Assembly (NCBI GenBank): GCA_014898415.1
Contig: RCTD01000004.1
Span: 1,735,001 to 1,799,000, forward strand
DNA from: Stromatinia cepivora
Lineage: Eukaryota > Ascomycota > Leotiomycetes > Helotiales > Sclerotiniaceae
Direction: 5' to 3'
DNA: 64,000 nucleotides
Below, piece after piece: positions 11,256 to 23,742 of the stretch. The translations under genes were made by a program, and so were the position numbers. How positions within the stretch are numbered: position 1 is the first letter of the stretch; every line of letters begins with the position of its first letter. The notes beneath the pieces were generated by a model. The model ran no database searches and was not told the origin of the DNA. It saw only the letters and a program-made list of their open reading frames with translations.

Positions 11256-13212
11256 ATGTCTGAACACGAAGATACTTCCCTCGATACCGGCTACAGCACG
11301 CCGGTGCCAGAGTTGGATGATCACAGATACCAATCGCAGCCTCTGCCAAAGGCTCGCTCCCGCAGTGGCACTATTGATACTTTGCACGCACCATCTTTTC
11401 GAGCTCCACAAAGCCCAGATCTAACACGCGTGAACAACACTCTTCTTCAGACAATCGCAAGAGATTTCGAGGAAGCGGTTGTCGATGAGGACACGAGGGG
11501 AGTTTCTCCAATGACTGTTCGATTGGCAGATAGAAGTCGTCGAGGAACCGCGGATACTGCTGAGATTCGTTCTCTATCGCCACCAAGTTCAGTAAAGGCC
11601 TTCGCTGATGCAAGAAGAAGGGAACGAGAGATTTCTATTTCGGACCCGAGCTCTGGGAAGGCATTTGCAGATGCTAGGCGACTTGAAGATCATAATGCTC
11701 TTCATAGAACAGAATCACGCGCGAGTCACCGCAGCCATCGCACTTTCCGTAGCAGACGTTACACCAACGATAATGATGCAAAGAGCTTCGCAGGCTCATG
11801 CAAGTCGGCAGAGGAGGATGTTTGCTTTCCTCTACATCCTTCTCCAACCAAAAATACGCTGCAGATTAATTTTGACACACTCGAGGATTTCATTGAAGAA
11901 GAGGAAAATCGTGCCAAGACTCCAGTCAACCACGCGCAGCCTCGAATCTTCCACGACTTGAGAAACAATGGTGCGATACCCACGATTGTAACATCGGAAG
12001 GTACGGTTGTCGACATTCCTTCAGGTCCACCATCTTCTATCAATGAAAAGTTGGACTTATCTAGCCTTGATGAGATTACACGACCGCAGCAGCCACATCT
12101 CGACACTAACAGGTTTGAATACTTCTCATCGCATGGAGTAGATACCATTCATGCACCAGAATTTGGAGATCTCATTCTGGAAGGAGAAGATATTCGAAAC
12201 CTATTCGCCCGTCCACAAGAACAACAAGGAGAGGGCGTTTGGTGGTTGAACATGAACAATCCAACAGAGAACGAGATTCGGGTAATCTGCAAAGCATTTG
12301 GAGTCCATCCCCTGACCATTGAGGATATCACAGCTCAAGAAACGCGAGAGAAGATTGAACTCTTCCCTTCGTACTACTTCGCTTGTTTCCGTTCCTTTTC
12401 CGTAGTGGACATTGAGGACGGCCAGGAATACGATCCATTCAACATTTATGTCATTGTTTTCCGAGAGGGTTTACTCAGCTTCAGCTTTTCGCCCAACGCA
12501 CATGCAACCAATGTTCGGCAGCGCATCACGTTACTAAAGGATTACTTGTCTTTGAATAGTGATTGGATCTGCTATGCTTTAATGTAAGTTTGCCTATTTA
12601 GTTTTTAAGATCACAGACTAACAACTTGTCAGCGATGACATCGTGGATTCTTTTGCACCTGTTATCCACAAAATCGATAATGAAACAGATACGATTGAGG
12701 ATCAGGTGTTTATCGCTCGCAGTGATGACATGCATACCTTTCTACGAAAAATTGGCATGGTTCGAAAGAACGTCATGGGACTGATGAAACTTCTTGGAGG
12801 CAAAGCCGATGTTTTGAGAGGTTTCACAAAGCGTTGTAACTCAAATTACGAAGTCACTCCTCATATGGATATTGGTCTCTATCTTGGCGACATTCAAGAT
12901 CACGTTGTCACTATGATGACTAGTTTGGGACACTCTGAGAAGATGCTCTCTCGATCACACAGCAATTACCTAGCACAACTGTCTATCGACAACATTACCC
13001 AAGGAAACAACGCAAATAAGGTCCTCAGCAAAATCACTCTCCTCGCTTCCATCCTGGTTCCACTCAACTTGGTGTGTGGTATGTTTGGTATGAATGTTAA
13101 TGTTCCTTTCCAGAACGCCCAGAGTCTCATTCCTTTCTTCACAATTTTGGCTGTATTGGTGGTATTCAGTCTTGCTTCTTTGGCTCTTGCAAGACGTTAT
13201 AGATATATTTAG
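11256..13212 (+). CDS. CorA-type Mg2+ transporter (Alr1/Mnr2 family)
   Basis: A divalent cation channel of the CorA superfamily in the fungal Alr1/Mnr2 branch (plasma membrane or vacuole). Exon 1 is 11256-12583 and exon 2 is 12633-13212, giving 635 residues. The first 240 residues are polar and disordered (SRSRSG, RSRRYT), as usual for Alr/Mnr2 proteins. The conserved soluble domain includes WWLNMNNPTENEIRVICKAF, HPLTIEDI and REKIELFPSYYF. Two membrane helices sit at the very end (about 576-595 and 609-630), and the selectivity motif GMN lies at 595-597 (VCGMFGMNV). The intron has a clean GTAAGT donor and a CTAAC branch. I cannot tell Alr1-like from Mnr2-like without alignment; the long N-terminus fits both. 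Confidence 0.92.
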
Positions 13213-13466
13213 ATTCTCGTTCAGGAGAAACTGTTTTTGAAACTAATAATACTTGTGGGGAGGTGGTGAGAATTTTGGTTAATATAGTACAGGAAAAAAA
13301 AGGGCTAAAATCGTGGTGGTACCATTACAGATCTCTTGGATATATAGATGTCTTTAGATTTTGATAGTGTTAATATTGACTAGATGCCACGGACTGTATG
13401 ACTTCTCAGTATTGTGATGACTGAAATTCTCTCCAAATTGGCAGGCACGGGCCACAGAAACTGTTA

Positions 13467-13472
13467 CACGTG
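13467..13472. promoter_or_regulatory. CACGTG (E-box / Cbf1-like) site upstream of TIM8
   Basis: ACACGTGACC lies about 215 bp upstream of the TIM8 ATG. The same core occurs upstream of RAD9 and between RCC1 and RPL7. Function is inferred from the yeast Cbf1 and bHLH consensus. Confidence 0.4.
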
Positions 13473-13686
13473 ACCCAATGATGCCGATGCCGATATTCTT
13501 TTGAACCCGGCAAAATTTCTGAAGCTCTCTGAAGCTCCAAATATCAAATCAAACAATTCTCAGCCCAAGCAAACCACCACTTTCCCCCTCTCTCGCACAC
13601 ACAGGGACATCTCCCTTCTCCTTGAACCAACCCTCTATAACACAGCCGCGAAAACTCCCAATATATAAAACGAAACACAACCAAAA

Positions 13687-14213
13687 ATGGACTCCTCATC
13701 TCTGCAACAAACACCGGATCTCTCCAAGTTGTCGGATAGGGATAAGCAGGAATTGCAACAGTTTATTGTTAATGAGACGCAGAAGGCTAGGATTCAACAG
13801 TGTATGTATTTTTTTCTTTTGGTTCCTATTTCTTTTTTGTTGTGGATTTTGCTTGATTGATTATTTGATTTGGGGATTCGGAATTGGGAATTGGAGTTTA
13901 GTTCATTGATTGCCATTCCTTCGTTCTTCTACCGCGCTTTTCTTTACATAAACTGAGAGGGTAGGAGGGGTATGGGAAGCGGGATAAATTGCAAAGAAGA
14001 AACATCATAAAGACCACAGCTAATAAAACAAACACAGCCGTCCACTCCCTCACAGATGTCTGCTGGAAAAAATGCGTCACGGGCAGTATTCGCAGCGGTA
14101 AACTCGATAAGAGCGAAGAGAGCTGCACAATGAATTGTGTGGATAGGTTTTTGGATAGCAGTATGGCGGTTATTACGCATTTGAATACTTTGAGGGCGAA
14201 TGGGGGGGCTTGA
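13687..14213 (+). CDS. TIM8: Mitochondrial intermembrane-space chaperone Tim8
   Basis: A small Tim protein that pairs with Tim13 and escorts inner-membrane precursors across the intermembrane space. Exon 1 (13687-13801) and exon 2 (14038-14213) join to 96 residues. The twin CX3C zinc/disulfide motif is complete (CWKKC and CTMNC), with the Tim8-type spacing and a following DRFLDSS. The N-terminal helix reads LSDRDKQELQQFIVNETQKA, typical of Tim8. The intron has a GTATGT donor at 13802 and is long (236 bp) for such a small gene. Tim9, 10 and 13 share the motif, but the N-terminal segment and CWKKCVTG favour Tim8. Confidence 0.93.
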
Positions 14214-15048
14214 GTGTGATGGGTGATGGTGGGGATGGGAGGATGGGTGGGGTGTGTATGATACGATGAGATGCGATGGGTGGATGTTATGGTATTGGAA
14301 GGAATATTCATTATGCAGATGCCGGTTCGGACTCGATACTTATATTTGATAGATGTGATGTGTGGAAAGGTGAAGGGACGGACGGGCGGGGTCATAGAGT
14401 AGGAATATGGATATGGATGAATGAATGATGTCTTTGTATAAATAGTAAATTTGGGCGGCTATGCCAGATGAGAGGGGATTAATGAATGACATGATATCCT
14501 TTTTTGAACGGTCTTGGTCGAGTTTTAGAGGGGATCAATGATTCGTGCTTGGCGATATGATTTGTGAGAGGTGGAATGCAAAGAATGACACATCGGTATA
14601 CGCCCATATGAGGGTGTGTATACTCAATGTATGGTAGATATTACCGCCCAGAGGCTTCAGGATGTGGAATAAGGACTGGGTTGATGCAGGATTGTATGCT
14701 GTCCATCACCACTATGGTTATGCAAAGTAGCATCTAGGGTTTTCACACAAGTCATTCATAAACGCAAGTCAAGCCCGTTCCCTCGATCCAAACCCTTAAA
14801 ATATCCTTTCACGACAGCGAGACGTAGATCGTAAAGAGCCGTCACTAAGAGTACATATAATCGAGTGTATCAGGAATTGTCATTGGTAGGATAGTACTGC
14901 ATTGGTGTAAAGATTTTTAAATTCATCTCATTACGCCGTATGGATGTGGGTATCAGCCAATCGTAGAAAAAGTTGGTCATTTCATCAACCATATAACTTT
15001 TTATTTCCCCCAAATTCAGATTCCTAATTCCACTCCCAGTTTGACAAT
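14214..15048. other. Intergenic between convergent TIM8 and RPL25
   Basis: About 0.8 kb, G-rich on the plus strand near 14215-14400. No gene seen; presumably the two 3' UTRs. Confidence 0.5.
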
Positions 15049-15826
15049 TTAGACAATTGCGAGCTTGGTGGCAGCAATGTCAAGAGCATCAACATCAGCA
15101 GTAAGACGGGCGAAAGCCTTCTTGGATCCATCTGGTCTGTATTTGGTGTATTAGCAACTGTCCATACAATTGTTCATCAACTTAAGCGTACCGGATGAGG
15201 GTGTTGATCTTGACGGTGTCAATGTCGTAAAGCTTCTTCAAGGCCTCCTTGATTTGAGCCTTGTTTGCCTTGATGTCGACAATGAAGACAAGGGTGTTGT
15301 TCTCCTCAATCTTCTTCATGGCGCTCTCGGTGTTCAATGGGTGGATGATAACCTTGTGCTCATCGAGACGGGGTTGGGAGACGATGGAAGTACGTGGGTA
15401 CTTTGGGGCACGGGAGAGTTGAAGGGTCTTAGGTCTGTGGAAGGTGGTCGAGAGACGGACCTTGCGGACCTTGTGGGAGTGGACCTGATGGAATTGTTAG
15501 TATCAAATATCAATAACAACAATAGATAGAAGAACTTACACCCTTCAAGGTAGCCTTAGCAGCGGCATTGGCCTTCTTGTTACCACCCTTGGCGGCAGCA
15601 CCTATTAAAACTTACGCATCAGCAAGCGCTCTTAAAGAACTCGCAATATCTGCTACTGCTGGTGCGCATCTTTCGCATTCCTTCGCGTTGTATTTGGAAA
15701 TATTTTCATATTTTCGTATTTTCAAAGCGGCCGCAATATTTTCCAAGGACAATATTGCGATCAAGAATGCGATCAATGCGTATTTGAGAGAAAGGAAACT
15801 GTACCTTTCTTTGCTGGGGGAGCCAT
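15049..15826 (-). CDS. RPL25: 60S ribosomal protein L25 (uL23)
   Basis: A structural protein of the large subunit beside the peptide exit tunnel, where SRP and nascent-chain factors dock. Four exons on the minus strand (15805-15826, 15540-15601, 15192-15484, 15049-15136) total 465 nt and 154 residues. The basic N-terminus [14 protein letters not shown] is followed by the uL23 core ([54 protein letters not shown]) and the terminal [11 protein letters not shown]. The first intron (15602-15804) is long and sits just after codon 7, common in fungal ribosomal protein genes. Divergent from BMT2 with about 330 bp between the starts. Confidence 0.96.
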
Positions 15827-16153
15827 TTCGACGAATATACTTCCTGGTGGATTAGTATTGGATTTGAGTTGTCGAGGAGTTGATGGTTTACTTCAAAAAT
15901 CATCGAGGTGAAAAGATCAAATTGAAAGATCGTGGGCGAAATTTTCGCTAATCGGCGAAACTGTTTTACCGACTTCCGAAGAATCGACGGGGGATGCATT
16001 TTCCCTCTGGTTTCTTCAAGTAAATAATATATTGGCTGAATTTCGTTTCTTCTTATAATTGGTTTAATTCATGTTTCACGTCGTGGAGATCCTCAGTTTT
16101 TAAAAGATTCATACTGGTTTTGGCATTGGTTTGAAGTTCTCAAATCTTTTACC
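15827..16153. promoter_or_regulatory. Shared divergent promoter RPL25 / BMT2
   Basis: 327 bp between two divergent ATGs, both belonging to 60S subunit production. It contains TTTCACGTCGTGG near 16073, which resembles but is not an exact CACGTG. Co-regulation is inferred from layout. Confidence 0.45.
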
Positions 16154-17026
16154 ATGGGTGTCAACAAGAAAACCAAACTGAAGTCCCTTTCACAAGGTCG
16201 ACCACCAACGATCAAGAAACCAGCTCAACGTATATCAAGCAAAGCTACTCGAACTATTATCCGTAATCATCATACATTGGAGAAACGAAAGGCTAAAGCT
16301 TTAGCTGAGGGAGATGAAATTACAGCAGCAGCACTAACACATGAGATTGCTTCACAGGGTGGATTGGAGAGTTATCAACGTGCAAGTTTAATCGGCCAGG
16401 GCAGTGATAGAGGTGGCGATAGCAGCAAAATCTTGATGGATTGGCTAGCGCCTCTATGTAAAGACCTCAAGAGTTTAGCTGAAAAGAACTCACCAGTCCG
16501 CATGTTGGAAGTTGGAGCATTGAGTACTACAAACGCTTGCTCGAGAAGTCATACCTTTCATGTTGAGAGAATTGATCTAAATAGCCAGTCGGAAGGAATT
16601 ACACAACAAGACTTTATGGAACGACCGCTACCAAAAGATGAAACTCAGAAATTCAACATTATCAGTCTTTCCCTTGTTTTGAACTACGTTCCAGATGGCG
16701 TAGGCAGAGGTAATATGTTGCTCCGGACTCGCAAATTCCTGGAAACAATCTGTCCGCCTGGTGAAGAATTCAGCGAATGGTTTCCGGCATTGTTCTTGGT
16801 CCTACCATCGCCTTGTGTGAACAATTCTCGTTATATGGATGAGGCCAGGTTGGAAGCGATTATGAAGAGCTTGGGATACGTTATGGTGAAGAAGAAACTT
16901 TCGAACAAGCTAGTATATTATCTCTGGCGTTTACAATCACCAACGATGAAACCACGACAATGGAAGAAGGAAGAAATTCGAGCTGGGGGTAGTCGCAACA
17001 ATTTCTCGATTGTGCTTAAGAATTGA
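16154..17026 (+). CDS. BMT2: 25S rRNA adenine-N1 methyltransferase
   Basis: A nucleolar SAM-dependent enzyme that makes m1A at yeast 25S position 2142. Single exon, 290 residues, close to yeast Bmt2. The basic N-terminus (GVNKKTKLKSLSQGRPP) precedes the SAM-binding region: LEVGALS at about 118-124 and VERIDLNS at 137-144. The family catalytic-region block DFMERPLP, FNIISLSLVLNYVPD and RGNMLLR, and then LFLVLPSPCVNNSRYMD, are characteristic of this family. The start follows ACC and is the first ATG of the frame. It shares a short intergenic region with RPL25. Confidence 0.95.
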   Translation: MGVNKKTKLKSLSQGRPPTIKKPAQRISSKATRTIIRNHHTLEKRKAKALAEGDEITAAALTHEIASQGGLESYQRASLIGQGSDRGGDSSKILMDWLAPLCKDLKSLAEKNSPVRMLEVGALSTTNACSRSHTFHVERIDLNSQSEGITQQDFMERPLPKDETQKFNIISLSLVLNYVPDGVGRGNMLLRTRKFLETICPPGEEFSEWFPALFLVLPSPCVNNSRYMDEARLEAIMKSLGYVMVKKKLSNKLVYYLWRLQSPTMKPRQWKKEEIRAGGSRNNFSIVLKN

Positions 17027-18004
17027 GCAAGTTAAGGGGAGTAGATAGTTGACATTATACATCGTATATTGACGAATTGTTGCAACCTGTCTACGCCAAC
17101 TTCAGATCATATCCAAGTTCAAATTCAGATAACAATCGTCGCAAGCAACACGGATACCGGGCATTGGATGGAATGTTTAACTTGCTCCTGCACATTGGCG
17201 AGGCGACTCGGACTACAAATTTTACAAATTTTATATGGTGGGTTAGCTACCCTCGAGAAACACTTCGCTCTCTCCTGATGAATGTATAGACGAGACGAAA
17301 CCCACGCAATCAAGTGTTAAGACGATGCTGGTTAATGTTCATAATGCGGAACAGTCAAAATCACGCCTTCGAAGGTGGGGGGTGTAGGAGGTATATTTTT
17401 CGGCCAATATGTTATCTGCATCATCCATGGATGTCCTTTTCCGTTACATGGTATTTCGTGTAATTGATAAAGGACTTGGCGGGCAAGTGGGGCATTTAAT
17501 CCATGCCTTTACCTGCGCCTCTGCATTATCAAGTTTCTAATCTCATTGTTACATTGAGAAGGCAAACTTGGAAAATGAAGTCTGAAATGGCAAGATCTCA
17601 GAAAATCTTGCCTGAGAGAACTTGACCATTGAGGATCAGAAAGGGAGAAGAAAATAGCAGGAAAAACAAGTACGGCTTGTACGATATCGGCTGGAAAAAA
17701 GCGATAAGCCTTATCTTTGGGAGGAGAAGCGGAAGCGTGCTTTTTGAAAAGGCGGACTAAAATCTCCATTCTAGATCTCTCTACTAACTTTACGCACAAC
17801 CCACACCAATCACACCCAGCTCTTGATCTTGGCCATATCAAATTTGCTCGTGTGTCCCTTCTCAATAGACTTTCAATAGTTACGAAGAAATTGGTCGAGT
17901 GGAACTGAGAATTTGGAGACTTTACGACTTTACGGCTTTACCTTATCCGGTTTTCATCGGCATCAGTTGATGATATCACAATAATAATTTAATACCACCT
18001 CATC
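17027..18004. other. Intergenic, no supported gene
   Basis: About 1 kb. A minus-strand frame at 17509-17865 has an 86-residue part starting at an ATG at 17769, but it has no motif and weak composition. The rest is probably the BMT2 3' UTR and the AVT promoter. Confidence 0.5.
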
Positions 18005-20543
18005 ATGGCGCGTCCTCCTAATCGAAATCCAACAACTTTCTATGAATACGAACATGGCACATCAAGATCTCCTAGAGGCTCTATAAGTAGTAATCGAAGT
18101 GTACGATTTGACTCTGGCGATTTCTCCCCATCTGCGGAGTCTGATTATTTAGTTCCCGGGGATCAAAATGAAGGTCTTAGAAGACGGAGGTAATCTTTCC
18201 TTTCCCTTCTTCGCCTGTATAGACAGCTAATATGCCTTTCCAAGGTCCTCGATTGCTATGCGATTTAATTCCATTACCCATGCTGGAGGTGTGAACAGTA
18301 TCGAAAACTTCGCGCGAAGTCTGACACGGGCTTCCGCATTCCACGAGATTACTCCGCGCCGTCCATCATTTATACTTGCGGAAGATAACACCGAGGAAGA
18401 TGATGGTGGAGATCTAGAATATGGAGGACTGCAGACGGACTATGCGCGAATACCTCGCTCTTCCTTGATCAGAGAGCAGTTACGGAGATCGACTTCAGAC
18501 AATACAGTTGATGATGAGTCTGCACTTGGAGATGAAACAGAAAGCAGCCTGTCCCGAGTTGCCAGTCACAGGAAGTCCGAGGGAGAATGTGTTACTGGGG
18601 GAGATCACGCAAGCGTACAAGGAAGTGTAAGGGGAAACCAATCTATCTTTGCGATTGCCCCGCATCTATCAACTCCTCTAGCAGGAAGCTATGGAACATC
18701 TTACGGTACTTTACGTTCAACCTTGAACGAATCATCAATGGTTCATGCCGGCCAGCTTTGGCGACAACAACAAGCTACCGGCGCAAATGTTGCAGACGGG
18801 GAACACTTGCCACTGATTGTTAAGGAGGTCGAAGAAGATGGGAAAATTGTGCTTGTGGTTGAGGGGCAGTCCACTCTTCCACAGACAATCCTTAACTCCA
18901 CAAATGTTCTCATTGGAGTTGGTTTACTCAGTCTCCCAATGGGGTTGAAGTACTCGGGATTGTTATGTGGCATGATATTACTCCTTCTATCGGCACTTGT
19001 TACGTCATATACTGCGAAGTTATTGGCTAAGTGTATGGATCGAGATCACAGTCTTCTGAGCTTCGCAGACGTTGCCTATGCATCCTATGGCCGCAGAGCA
19101 AATATAGCGACTAGTATACTTTTCACTATGGAGCTTCTTGCGGCATGCGTTGCCTTGATTGTTCTTTTTGCAGATTCCCTAAACTCGCTAATTCCATCCG
19201 TCGGTGTAAATGAGTGGAAAGTCCTCTGCGGTCTCCTTTTGATACCGCTCAATTTTGTCCCTCTGCGTCTATTGAGTTTCACCAGCATTCTTGGGATCAT
19301 CTCGTGCTTCTCAAGTATGTAAAAAAAAATAACCTGTAGCTTCACATTGGCTGACCATTATAGTTGTACTAATAATTCTCATTGATGGCTTCGTAACACC
19401 ACGAACCCCTGGTTCTTTACTAGAACCGGCAACTCAATACATATTTCCAGCCAACGTAGGTCATCTTCATGTTGCTTATTTTAATTCTTCGCTCTATCTT
19501 CATCGCGGCAATACCTCACCATATCAATCATTTTAACAACCGCATAAATGTTTCGTCTAAACCGATACATTCAAGTAACGGTTTTCAAATTCAAACAAGC
19601 ATCATCTAGTTTAAAGCTGTCGAGAATGAGGAGTTCACTCTGTTTTTTGCACTCCTTACTGACTCTACTCCTGTTTAGTGGCTCACTCTTCCACTTTCGT
19701 TTGGCCTAATGATGTCACCTTGGGGAGGACACTCGGTCTTTCCCAACATTTATCGTGACATGAGGCATCCATATAAATTCGACAAGGCAGTCAAATATAC
19801 ATTCAGTTTCACAGTAAGTTTCATTCAACCTCCAGCCCTACACTGTGCTAAAATTTTCCTAGTATATACTCGATGCTACAACTGCACTAGCTGGAATATT
19901 AATGTTTGGAGGTAAGACTCCATGGTTTTCAGATTTCGGGCTTCTTTATACTCCTATTCTTCGTTTTGTCCATTCTTCTTACTCCCGAGCATGCATCTCT
20001 TGCAAAAAGCATCGGTGCCAGACGGCTACTAACATTCCTATAGATAACGTCATGGATGAAGTTACAGCCAACATTATCGGAAACTCAAGCTACCCTCGCA
20101 GCTTATCTCTTATGATATGCATATTCATTGCCATCATTCCTTTGACCAAAGTTCCCCTGAACGCTCGCCCTATCGTGTCGACAATCGAATTGCTCTGTGG
20201 ACTTGACTCTTGTGCTATGCCTGAATCACCGGCCCTTACTGGACTCTCAGGCTACACCCGTGGTATAATGAAAATCGCCGTTCGCATCATTGTACTCATC
20301 GTATTTGTGATCATTGCAATCGTCTTTCCGGCTTTCGATAGTATTATGGCGTTCATGGGTTCGGCCTTGTGCTTTAGTATTTGTGTTATTCTGCCGCTTC
20401 TGTTCTACGTCAAGATGTTTGGGAAAGAGATTAGTAGGAGAGAACTGATCTTGGATTATTGCTTGATTGTCATTAGTTCTATAATGGCGATTGTGGGTAC
20501 TGTTTGGGCTTTCTTGCCCAAAGATCTCATTCATGCCGAATAA
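18005..20543 (+). CDS. AVT1: Vacuolar amino-acid transporter, AAAP family (AVT1-like)
   Basis: A proton-coupled amino-acid transporter, probably on the vacuolar membrane. Six exons (18005-18189, 18245-19314, 19364-19455, 19679-19813, 19863-19911, 20044-20543) sum to 2031 nt and 676 residues in one frame. The first 270 residues are polar and disordered, as in yeast Avt1, and contain basic and acidic clusters. The transport domain starts near residue 275 with the family hallmark TILNSTNVLIGVGLLSLPMG. It continues through LASILFTMELLAACVALIVL-like helices, LSFGLMMSPWGGHSVFPNIY and a C-terminal helix ending near FLPKDL; roughly ten or eleven helices are visible. AVT1 is preferred over AVT3/4 because of the N-terminal extension and the LNST motif; substrate cannot be read. 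Confidence 0.9.
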
Positions 20544-21570
20544 TGCGGGCACGGTGAGCAAGCGCATTCATGATATTTTAGGGGCGGTTGCACATATTCT
20601 TCTGTATTCCCTACGTGGTTAATGTTTATACGGGTTAATATTGGAGTTCTGCATCATATATGGATGGTGGTCGTTTGATATTCCCTATCCAATCGCCTCC
20701 ATACCCAACTCGTCGATATGGTTTATATTTAGTTCCTGGGTTCTTGTGGAGAAAAGTCGCTGTTTGCTGTTTATTTTGTGCATATGACGGGGATGAAATA
20801 GATAGGTACATACTTAGGATTGAAATAAAATAGGATATACTACCACCCATTTGACTACAATGTTTTTGTGAATACGCATATAATCTCAGTGTAATCTCTC
20901 TCTGCGCTATGATCTCACTAGCTACCAGCTACTATTTTTGTCTGGTGATACTGCAGAGGAAATAGCAACTATGATGGACTTTTCATATGTGATGTTTGAG
21001 GCTGGCAAAAAAACTGGGGATTGGTAAAAAGTATTTTCCAGGTAGGTAGGTAGGTGTAGGTGCCCGCCAGTCAGGACGGTATTCGACATTAAGAAGATCT
21101 GGGACTCTGAACCTAGTTAGAATGAATATGAAATGTGGAATGTGGAATGGGGTTCGGGATAATGAGATATTGAAGACAGCTGGGACATTGAACCTGGTTT
21201 CAATTGATGATAACCTATGCTCAAACAATCACAGATTTTTGAATGTGGACAATATTCCGAGTCAACTATGGGTGGACTGCACTCCAAGTAATTGGAAACC
21301 TGTTCCAGGCTAAATAGTCATTACCATGATTGATGTATTTGTAGTGGAGTTTGGTAACCCTTAGCTACAGCGACTATGTTTAAATTGAAAAAGTATGGTC
21401 TATATGAAGTCCATTGCTTGCCTCATATAACCTCGAAGAAATATCTTTACATTGTGGCGTCTGTCCACATCTAAAAATCCAAGGTATTTTATCCATCCGC
21501 CCGACCTTCCCCTAAACGCCGTCGCCATGCATATCTATACACTTTCATCCCCTCCCACAGAACAACCTAA
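20544..21570. other. Intergenic between convergent AVT-like gene and MTO1
   Basis: About 1 kb, no gene seen. It includes a short tandem TAGG run near 21041-21054. Confidence 0.5.
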
Positions 21571-23742
21571 TCACATCAATCCTCCCTCCCCTTTAACAAC
21601 CGTACCCCTTTCCCCTCTCTTCCTAACAACCTCCTCAAACATATTAGCTTTCTGAACCGCCCTAGACCTCTCCCTAACAAAAGCCAACAACCTCAAACAT
21701 CCACTCGGCGTCATACCCTCAATCCTTCTTGCCTGTCCCACGCTCTCAGGTCTCGTCATCTTCAACACCGATTTCTCATGCATTGAAATCCCGTGTATAG
21801 AATCATAATCTAAATCCACCGGCAACTTGAGCATTTCATCTTTTTGAAAGACTCTCTGCGCCGCTTTTTGTTGTACGACATATGGCGCATAAACGGCTTC
21901 GATGCCAACTCTATCTCGGATTCGTTGGGTGTAGGTTAAAATCTCTGGGATACGGGTTGACAAATCGTTGATTGTGACGTCCCGGATGCGTAGAACGTCC
22001 AAGGCACTTCGCATGGTACTATCGTTTGATACTTTGAAACCATCGTTGATCCAAACCGGAGCACTAAATGTACTTTTTTCAAGCGCCAATTTCAGACCTT
22101 CCATTTGAGCAACCTCATCATTGAAGGCAGACCAGCGTTTTTCACCTACTACTCCTGCCAGTCGCCCCTTTTCTGTAAGTCGCAAATCGGCATTGTCGGC
22201 TCGCGCGCTCATACGGTATTCGCTGCGTGATGTGAACATGCGGTAAGGTTCAGAAACACCTTTAGTGATGAGATCATCGATCATGATTCCAATGTACCCA
22301 TCACTGCGAGATAAAACCAATTGTGGTAATGATTGCGATGCAAGTCCGGCATTGATGCCTGCTATGATACCTTGTGCGGCTGCTTCCTCATAACCTGTAG
22401 TACCATTGATTTGACCTGCCAGGTAAAGACCTTGAATTGCCTTTGTCTCCAGTGTTGCTTTTAGACTTCGGGGATCAACATAATCGTACTCTACACCATA
22501 ACCTGGGGCTGTCATTGTGACATTTTCCAGTCCCGGGATCGTTTTCAAAAGTTGCTCCTGAGCCTCCGCTGGGATGGTCATGGAGATACCATTGGGATAG
22601 ATAATATCACTGTTAAACCCTTCAGGTTCTAGCCATACAATGTGTCTATCTTTATCGGAGAATCGTATGACCTTGGACTCGAGCGATGGGCAGTATCTGG
22701 GACCTTTCACAGTCTCCCTAATGTGAATAGATTTATCCAAGTTTGCCCGAACCACAGCATGTGAAGCCTCGTTCGTGTACGTAGCATGGCAGAGTAATTG
22801 CTCCTGGACAGACACAGTTTCGTTGAGATAACTAAAAGGTGTCGGTGGTTGATCTCCTGGCTGCACGGCAAGATTCTTGAAATCGATCGAACCTTTTGCA
22901 AGCCGAGGAGGTGTTCCCGTCTTCAGTCTTCCCAGGGTGAAACCGGCATCTTTCAACGATTTGCTCAAGCCAAATGTTGCCGCTTCACCCATGCGCCCCG
23001 CAGGATAACACTCCAAGCCAATATGGATTTCACCGCCCAAAAATGTGCCAGTCGTGATGACCACTTGCTTGGTAGGTATGACCTCTCCTGATTCCAGCCG
23101 CACGCCTGTAATCTTGCCATTTCGCGCCTCGCCCTCCTCCTTCGAAACAATTATATCCGCCACACTGCCCGTCAAAATTGAAAGGTTCGGATACGCTTCC
23201 AATTCCTCCCGCATATGCTTCTTATATAAATCCCTATCGATTTGCGCTCTAGGACCCTAACAAACATTAGCACACGACATCGAACTGCCGCCGACATAAT
23301 AACCACCTACCCAAACCGCAGGACCTTTCTTCCGATTCAACACTTTAAATTGCACTCCCGCCTTATCAATAATTCTCCCCGCAACCCCATCCAGCGCATC
23401 CACCTCCCTCAACATCGTCCCCTTTCCTATCCCCCCAAAACTAGGATTGCAAGAACAAACACCCATATTCTCGAGTTTCGGCGTAATCAATGCAGTCCTA
23501 GCACCAGATCGCGCAGCTCCTGCGCAAGCTTCTGCTCCCGCATGACCTCCTCCAATAACGACGACATCGTATGGTCTAAAAGTAGAGAGTTAGTTGAGAA
23601 ATGGAGGATTGGAGTTGGAGGGGCGCAGTTTATACCTTGTGTCTGCTGCTACACTCGCAAATGAGTTTCTTTGGAGGAGCCAGCTTCTAGTGATAGTCCG
23701 CAGTAATGGGCGACCATATGCCACCGCAAGGCTTCTATTCAT
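21571..23742 (-). CDS. MTO1: Mitochondrial tRNA uridine-5-carboxymethylaminomethyl modifying enzyme (MnmG/GidA family)
   Basis: An FAD enzyme that, with Mss1, builds the cmnm5/taurinomethyl-type group at U34 of mitochondrial tRNAs. Three exons (23636-23742, 23311-23575, 21571-23256) total 2058 nt and 685 residues. The first 36 residues ([20 protein letters not shown]) are basic and free of acidic residues, a good mitochondrial presequence. The FAD Rossmann motif [14 protein letters not shown] follows, then [26 protein letters not shown]-type [10 protein letters not shown] and [11 protein letters not shown]. Further motifs are [20 protein letters not shown] and [22 protein letters not shown], then [22 protein letters not shown]. 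The ATG at 23742 is chosen; the frame continues upstream without another ATG before the region ends. Both introns are phase-consistent. Confidence 0.96.

Noticed and set aside
15602..15804. snoRNA in the first RPL25 intron
   Set aside because: A CTGATGC word on the minus strand lies at the donor-distal end, with no box D or stem.
17509..17865. 118-codon minus-strand frame between BMT2 and the AVT-like gene
   Set aside because: It begins with TTG; the first ATG leaves 86 residues with no motif, and it lies in a likely promoter.
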